Shown here: in pieces, positions 50,358-54,573 of the stretch
How the letters are laid out: each line of letters begins with the position of its first letter
Position numbering within the stretch: the stretch's first letter is position 1
Assembly: GCA_947165355.1 (NCBI GenBank)
Contig: CAMUZZ010000004.1
Span: 1 to 54,573 of the forward strand
Direction: 5' to 3'
Origin: an uncultured Clostridium sp.
GTDB lineage: Bacteria; Bacillota; Clostridia; TANB77; CAG-508
DNA length: 54,573 nt
Position numbers and translations under genes: made by a program
Notes under the pieces: model-generated
Databases searched by the model: none
What the model saw: only the letters and a program-made list of their open reading frames with translations
What the model was told of the DNA's origin: nothing

Positions 50358-51050
50358 ATGAGTAAATTAACCCAAACCATAAGGAATAAACTACTAGAAA
50401 AACAAGATATAAAGTACAGAGAATTTCATAAATCGTTATGTACTACTTCTAAATACAATATGATAGGAGTACGAACTCCCGAAACAAAGAAAATTGCTAA
50501 TGAGTTTAATATCGAAGATATCGAAAGCTACATATTCGACAAAGATATTAAATATTACGAAGAAGTTCTTTTAAGAGGATTTTTAATTGTTAACAAAAAG
50601 AATAACTTAGAAGCGGTATTTAAATATTTAAAGTATTTTATTCCTATGATTGATAATTGGGCAATATGCGATGGCACATGTGCTAGTTTAAAGATAACTA
50701 AAAAGCACGAGGATGAAATGTGGGACTTTTTACAAAACTATATTGTATCTAGTAAAGAGTTTGAAATAAGGTTTGCTTTGGTAATGTACCTAAACTACTA
50801 TACAAACACAAAGTATTTAAAAGAAATTTTCAAACAAATAGATAACATAAAAAATGAAGAGTACTATGTAAAAATGGCTATCGCTTGGCTTGTTGCAGAG
50901 GCATACGCACGTAATAGCACAGAAACTCTGAAATATATAAAAAAATCCAAACTTGAAACTTGGACCTTTAACAAAGCTATTCAAAAAATAAGAGAATCAT
51001 ACAGAGTATCTGAAGAAGACAAAGAAATGCTAAACAAAATGAAAAAATAG
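50358..51050 (+). CDS. DNA alkylation repair protein, AlkD-like HEAT-repeat glycosylase
   Basis: A 230-aa all-helical protein matching AlkD: YNMIGVRTPETKKIANEF, KYYEEVLLRGFLI, the signature FIPMIDNWAICDGTCASL with the conserved Trp and Asp, and VKMAIAWLVAEAYA. AlkD removes cationic alkylated bases such as 3-methyladenine by gripping the DNA backbone. ATG 50358 follows GGAG by 8 bp, in sequence (GGGGCGGAGCAA) that resembles the stop-codon repeat core. Confidence 0.88.
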   Translation: MSKLTQTIRNKLLEKQDIKYREFHKSLCTTSKYNMIGVRTPETKKIANEFNIEDIESYIFDKDIKYYEEVLLRGFLIVNKKNNLEAVFKYLKYFIPMIDNWAICDGTCASLKITKKHEDEMWDFLQNYIVSSKEFEIRFALVMYLNYYTNTKYLKEIFKQIDNIKNEEYYVKMAIAWLVAEAYARNSTETLKYIKKSKLETWTFNKAIQKIRESYRVSEEDKEMLNKMKK

Positions 51051-51061
51051 GAGGAATCAAA

Positions 51062-51532
51062 ATGAAAAAAAAGAGTGAGTTTATGAAAAAGAAAACTATT
51101 ATAGGAATAATTATTATAGCAGCCTTACTTATATTTACTGGTTGTGGAAATAAAAATGCTGATAATTCAAAAAACAAATCAAAAAGTGACCCTAACTCAA
51201 TAGTAGGTACATACGAACTAGAAGAGCTAAAAGCTGAAGGAGTAGTAATTAATGCTCAAGATTGGAAAAGAGCAACAACACTGGAATATTCATTAGAAGT
51301 AAAATCCGACAATACAGCAGCCGAAACAATGAATTTTAAAGAAAATATGAATGGTAAAGATATGTCTGAAACATCTTACTATACATACGATGGTGAATAC
51401 TTCTATGGAACAAATAACGAAGGAACTGAAGAAGGAAAAACATACTACAAATACGAATATAAAGACAATACGTTAACATTAAACTTAGTTAACAGCAAGC
51501 ACGATGACTGCTATGTTTATAAAAAGAAATAA
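51062..51532 (+). CDS. lipoprotein with lipocalin-like domain
   Basis: A 156-aa protein: a basic start, a hydrophobic segment, and the lipobox-like LIFTGC with Cys at about residue 28, then a Lys/Asn linker and a domain starting GTYELEELKAEG. The same module occurs at 21553. Processing at the Cys would make it a membrane lipoprotein. ATG 51062 lies 7 bp after AGGAGG; a second ATG eight codons on is possible. Confidence 0.78.
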   Translation: MKKKSEFMKKKTIIGIIIIAALLIFTGCGNKNADNSKNKSKSDPNSIVGTYELEELKAEGVVINAQDWKRATTLEYSLEVKSDNTAAETMNFKENMNGKDMSETSYYTYDGEYFYGTNNEGTEEGKTYYKYEYKDNTLTLNLVNSKHDDCYVYKKK

Positions 51533-51545
51533 AAGGAGTATATTT

Positions 51546-52166
51546 ATGAAAACAAAACTTCTGTTTGCAACAAATAACAACTTTAAATTTGCTCTAATGA
51601 AAAAAAGATTACAAGTATTTGATTCTATAGAGCTAATTTCACCTAAAACACTAGGTATACAAATAAATGTTATTGAAAACGGAAAAACAGCTGAAGAGAA
51701 CTCTATAAAAAAAGCAACCGCCTACTATAATGCAACAAAAATACCAACCATTGCAGAGGATGCAGGTCTTTATATAGATAAATTCAAAGATGAAGAACAA
51801 CCAGGATTATTTGTAAAGAGAATAAATGGTAAAGAAGGATTATCTGATAGAGAAATTTTCAATTACTACCTTAATAAAATAAAAGATTATGGTGGAAGCA
51901 GTAAAGCTCACTATTATACAGGAGTTGCAATAGTAGACTCAAATGGAACAGTTCATTCCGACACATTTAACGAAACAGAGTTTTTATTAACTTCTGAAGT
52001 GTGCCCAATTAAAAGTATTGATGGTGGAATACTAGAACCTATGAGCTTTGATATAGAAGCGAATAAATACTTTAATGAAAGAACATCCACAGAAGAAGAT
52101 CATCATTATGAGGAACTAAATATGAGATACAGACAACTAATAAAACAATACATAATTAATGCGTAG
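51546..52166 (+). CDS. second Ham1/RdgB-family NTPase-like protein
   Basis: A 206-aa Ham1 homologue. Seen: LLFATNNNFKFALMK (matching ATNNxxK), ENGKTAEENSIKKA, AEDAGLYID (matching DDSGLxVD with Asp kept) and a late HYEELNMRYRQL; the usual EPGxxSxR loop reads QPGLFVKRING and FGYDP is changed to PMSFDIEA. These changes suggest another nucleotide or a non-nucleotide substrate. The start follows AAAGGAG. It is co-directional with alkD, suggesting a damage-limiting group. Confidence 0.8.
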   Translation: MKTKLLFATNNNFKFALMKKRLQVFDSIELISPKTLGIQINVIENGKTAEENSIKKATAYYNATKIPTIAEDAGLYIDKFKDEEQPGLFVKRINGKEGLSDREIFNYYLNKIKDYGGSSKAHYYTGVAIVDSNGTVHSDTFNETEFLLTSEVCPIKSIDGGILEPMSFDIEANKYFNERTSTEEDHHYEELNMRYRQLIKQYIINA

Positions 52167-52209
52167 CTTTAGTTGTAACAAGTAATAATATAAATAACTA
52201 GGAGGAAAT

Positions 52210-52475
52210 ATGGAATAGTATTGCCAAATGTTAGAATAGGTAATAATTGCATTATAGGTGCTGGATCTGTAGTAACCAAAGACATCCCAGATAATTCTGT
52301 TGCAGTTGGAAACCCTTGTAAAGTTATAGGAAATACGGACGAATATTTAAATAAACATAAAGCTAGAATGGAAACAAACCCAGTATTTAGTATGGATTTT
52401 AGAACATTTACAGATAGTGAAAGAGAAGAACAGTTTGAGATACTAAAAAACGGCGGAATAGGATATAACGATTAA
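52210..52475 (+). pseudogene. C-terminal remnant of a hexapeptide acetyltransferase
   Basis: The frame at 52221-52475 encodes [16 protein letters not shown] and [21 protein letters not shown], the last coils of a maltose-acetyltransferase-like beta-helix, plus a helical tail. The first two thirds of the protein are missing. A good AGGAGG (52199-52205 region) precedes ATG 52210, but that ATG is followed by a TAG one codon later; only a TTG at 52221 gives the remaining frame. It appears to be a 5'-deleted gene, though an 84-aa product from TTG is possible. Confidence 0.7.
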
Positions 52476-52483
52476 ATAACATG

Positions 52484-52515
52484 AAAAGACGCTGATATTA
52501 ATATCAGCGTCTTTT
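52484..52515. terminator. bidirectional terminator between converging genes
   Basis: A perfect 32-bp palindrome, AAAAGACGCTGATATT with its complement, with A-runs and T-runs at the ends. It serves both the remnant acetyltransferase (+) and the glycosyltransferase (-). Confidence 0.9.
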
Positions 52516-52531
52516 AGTGTGAATACAATTG

Positions 52532-53416
52532 TTATTCACGGTTAACAGGTAAGCAATAAATATTCGAAAGTTCGTTTCTGAATTTGTCATGGAGACTGTA
52601 GAAGTATCCTCTGAGCCGGCGTTCATAGTCTTTTTTGAAGAATTCTGCATCTTCGTTGGTAACAAAATTCAACTTTACAAAATGTTTAACTGCGAAGTTA
52701 CATGCAAGAAGAAAGTCAATACTTCTTTTTTTAGCGTGTTCATAGCAAGCTTCATTTGAGAGACTATTTTTGTTGTTACATTCGTAGTTATATCCCACAT
52801 AATCTATTGTAGTAACTTTATTGCTGTTGGCAATAAGAAGCGGAACATATGCAACATCTCCAAAATGTCGAAACTCTGGCATACTCACAGTTTTTGAGAA
52901 AAGAGTTTTTCTAAAGGCAAAAAGCCAAAAGAGAGCATATTTTTTTCCTGGTCCAGCCCATTGTTTAATAGCATCTACTCCAGATATTAGCTTACATACA
53001 TTTGTCATACAGTTATGTCTGTTGTGATCCTTATGCTTCTCATCATTCAGAAGGTTAACCTGATATCTAATAACATCCAAGTCTGGATAAGCTATCAGAG
53101 TATCAGCTATCTTTCTGAACAAGAGCGGGGTAATTGAATCATCAGAATCAACAAAAACAATAAATTTTCCTGATGCAAGTTTTACCCCGATAGACCGAGC
53201 AACAGATACACCTCTGTTTGGAAAAGTGTATGCACTCACACAATTGGGATATTTTGTCGCATACTTTTGAGCAATTTCATAGCTGTTGTCGGTTGAACCG
53301 TCATCAATAAGGATGATTTCATAATCAGTGAAATCTTTCTGATTGATGATACTGTCGATACAGTTTTCAAGCGTTTCCGAAGCGTTGTAAATCGGAACAA
53401 TCACACTGATTAACAT
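52532..53416 (-). CDS. family 2 glycosyltransferase (cassette-like, only minus-strand gene)
   Basis: A 294-aa GT-A fold enzyme. Seen at the N-terminus: ISVIVPIYNASETLENCI, IILIDDGSTDNS, NRGVSVARSIG and FVDSDDSI with the DxD metal motif. It would transfer a sugar from a nucleotide donor to a surface polysaccharide or lipid. ATG 53416 (minus) lies 9 bp after AAAGGGG; a TTG three codons upstream is less likely. Codon use is richer in GC than its neighbours, with its own promoter and a shared terminator. Confidence 0.9.
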   Translation of the reverse strand: MLISVIVPIYNASETLENCIDSIINQKDFTDYEIILIDDGSTDNSYEIAQKYATKYPNCVSAYTFPNRGVSVARSIGVKLASGKFIVFVDSDDSITPLLFRKIADTLIAYPDLDVIRYQVNLLNDEKHKDHNRHNCMTNVCKLISGVDAIKQWAGPGKKYALFWLFAFRKTLFSKTVSMPEFRHFGDVAYVPLLIANSNKVTTIDYVGYNYECNNKNSLSNEACYEHAKKRSIDFLLACNFAVKHFVKLNFVTNEDAEFFKKDYERRLRGYFYSLHDKFRNELSNIYCLPVNRE

Positions 53417-53496
53417 GGTGTACAACCCCTTTCATAAATTCAAAAAGTATCCAAAACATAATGCTTCCTGTGCAACCAAAGATTAATACAATCTAT

Positions 53497-53525
53497 AGCA
53501 TATCACTTTTTTTATGTAAAGTCAA
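53497..53525 (-). promoter_or_regulatory. sigma-A promoter of the glycosyltransferase gene
   Basis: On the minus strand TTGACT (53525-53520), a 17-bp spacer and TATGCT (53502-53497), about 80 bp before the start codon. Confidence 0.65.
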
Positions 53526-53628
53526 ACAAAACTATTTTGTATTTATGTTTTGATAACATAATTGTTTTTACAGTTAAAGTATGATAATATTATGTTATTA
53601 CATAATAAGATAATATAAGAGGTAAAAT

Positions 53629-54154
53629 ATGAAAAGAAAATTTGCAGATTTAAAAAATATAAAAGATATTATTCAAAGTGATTTTACATTTAAATACATA
53701 GAAGATGATACTTTCAAAGGATATATCGCTTTAGTAACTATAAAAAAAGTATCCAAAGCATGGAAAGTCGATACAGAAAAAAGATGCATTTTAGATAATG
53801 GTTACTCTTGGTTTGAAATGTATCCAATTGAAAAAAATTATTCAATAACGGCAATGTGCGATGAAAAAAACAGAATAAAAGAATGGTATTTTGATATAAG
53901 CAAACAAAATGGTATAGAAAATGGCATACCTTTTGAAGATGATTTATATCTTGACGTTGTTGTAGTGCCAGATGGAAAAATCAATATTCTGGATGAATAC
54001 GAATTATTAGATGCTGAAAAAAAACGGTTTAATTACGAAAAGTGATGTTGAACTTGCATACAAAACAAAAGAAGAAATTATAGAAACGTATGGAAATAAC
54101 ATTGAAAAATTAAGTAAACTAACTAACAAATATTTTAATTTAATTAATAATTAG
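53629..54154 (+). pseudogene. DUF402 family protein, frameshifted in a poly-A run
   Basis: The 53629 frame encodes the core of a DUF402 protein (KEWYFDISKQNG, DDLYLDVVVVPDGKI, ILDEYELLDAEK) and then stops at 54045 after a run of eight A (54017-54024). Dropping one A restores NGLITKSDVELAYKTKEEII and a frame to TAG at 54152-54154, giving 174 aa, the usual length. DUF402 includes nucleoside phosphatases such as NtdP and RNA-associated proteins. The cause may be a true slip or a sequencing error in the homopolymer. Ribosome site AAGAGGT precedes the ATG. Confidence 0.8.
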
Positions 54155-54188
54155 GGAAAAATATACATATATTCAAATATTGGACTTT

Positions 54189-54219
54189 AAAAGACTCGGC
54201 ATAAGGCGGAGTCTTTTTA
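54189..54219 (+). terminator. terminator after the DUF402 gene
   Basis: AAAAGACTC (54189-54197) pairs perfectly with GAGTCTTTT (54209-54217) and is followed by TT. Confidence 0.85.
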
Positions 54220-54573
54220 ATATTTACATAAAAAAGTGATATAATAATATATATATAGTTTTTTTGTTGTGCAAATATCATAATTGATTAGCACAAATTT
54301 ACAATTCAATTTTGTGCAAAGTTTTAAAAATTTATGATTTTTTATAAAACGAACATTAAAATTAGCTTTGCATAAGATATCTGTAACTCACTACGTTCGA
54401 ACAGCTAATCTTAAAAAACCGAACATTTGTTAAATAATTTTTGTTTGTTTTAAATTGCAGATTTTTAATTCCAGTTTGTAAATTTAATTTATAATTATTA
54501 AGCTTGAAAATCAATTTTAAGACATTTTATATTTAAACCTAACAAGTTATTCATTTATAATTTTAAATATTGT
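54220..54573. other. non-coding A/T-rich tail of the window
   Basis: No supportable gene is seen. There is an ATTAGCT/AGCTAAT inverted repeat (54361-54367 and 54403-54409) enclosing CACTACGTTCGAACAG, which weakly resembles the head of the 23269 element, and a TTGTGC/GCACAA repeat near 54265-54320. Confidence 0.5.

Noticed and set aside
1..54573. General TGA-to-Trp genetic code (Mycoplasma-like)
   Set aside because: All other Trp positions in conserved motifs use TGG, only one in-frame TGA is seen, and two genes end in TGA directly before strong terminators.

Overview
The window looks like chromosome from an AT-rich, low-GC Clostridia-type Firmicute, probably an uncultured intestinal lineage. 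The evidence is a PolC-type replicative polymerase, a glycine T-box, a type II fatty-acid cluster with four-subunit acetyl-CoA carboxylase, rubrerythrin, pyruvate phosphate dikinase, and a dipicolinate synthase subunit that implies sporulation. Almost every gene is on the + strand with Shine-Dalgarno sites just upstream. I see no tRNA, rRNA, CRISPR array or transposase gene.

Layout. 1-11 kb: end of an acyl-CoA synthetase, rdgB, rusA, a class A penicillin-binding protein, small unknown genes, polC, a DUF1294 membrane protein, then a tight cluster of DnaA boxes (11004-11094). 11-22 kb: T-box plus glyS, two unknown/HAD genes, ppdK, membrane-anchored proteins, an alpha/beta hydrolase and a dGTPase-like protein. 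22-30 kb: lysine/dipicolinate genes (asd, dapA, dapB, and dpaB further on), rubrerythrin, GNAT and metallo-beta-lactamase-fold proteins, birA. 30-40 kb: pta followed by fabD-fabG-fabF-accB-fabZ-accC-(four-HTH protein)-accD-accA-fabI. BirA would biotinylate AccB, and Acc would turn acetyl-CoA into malonyl-CoA for FabD. FabH and acyl carrier protein are not in the window. 40-46 kb: a nested inverted-repeat element, a TetR regulator and three large cell-envelope proteins. 46-54 kb: a tyrosine recombinase, acetyltransferases, an anchored lipoprotein-like gene, a methyltransferase, AlkD, a second Ham1-family protein, a broken acetyltransferase, the only minus-strand gene (a glycosyltransferase) and a frameshifted DUF402 gene.

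Three patterns cut across the gene list. (1) Six single-gene units (starting near 5023, 11143, 15044, 27742, 29546, and 53525 on the minus strand) each have a near-consensus sigma-A promoter, one gene with codon use unlike the neighbours (CGC, CGG, CTC, CCG) and a dedicated terminator. They look like transferred cassettes. (2) None of about 51 native genes ends in TGA; the only TGA stops close two cassette genes, yet fabF carries an in-frame TGA at 34167-34169 before two of its catalytic residues. (3) A roughly 45-bp repeat with the core GGGGACGGAGCAAAAAA sits on or within 6 bp of the stop codons of at least five genes.

The best candidates for something undescribed are the four-HTH protein inside the acc operon, the nested RNA-like element after fabI, the stop-codon repeat family and the cassettes. 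All functional names come from remembered family motifs; no database search was run.
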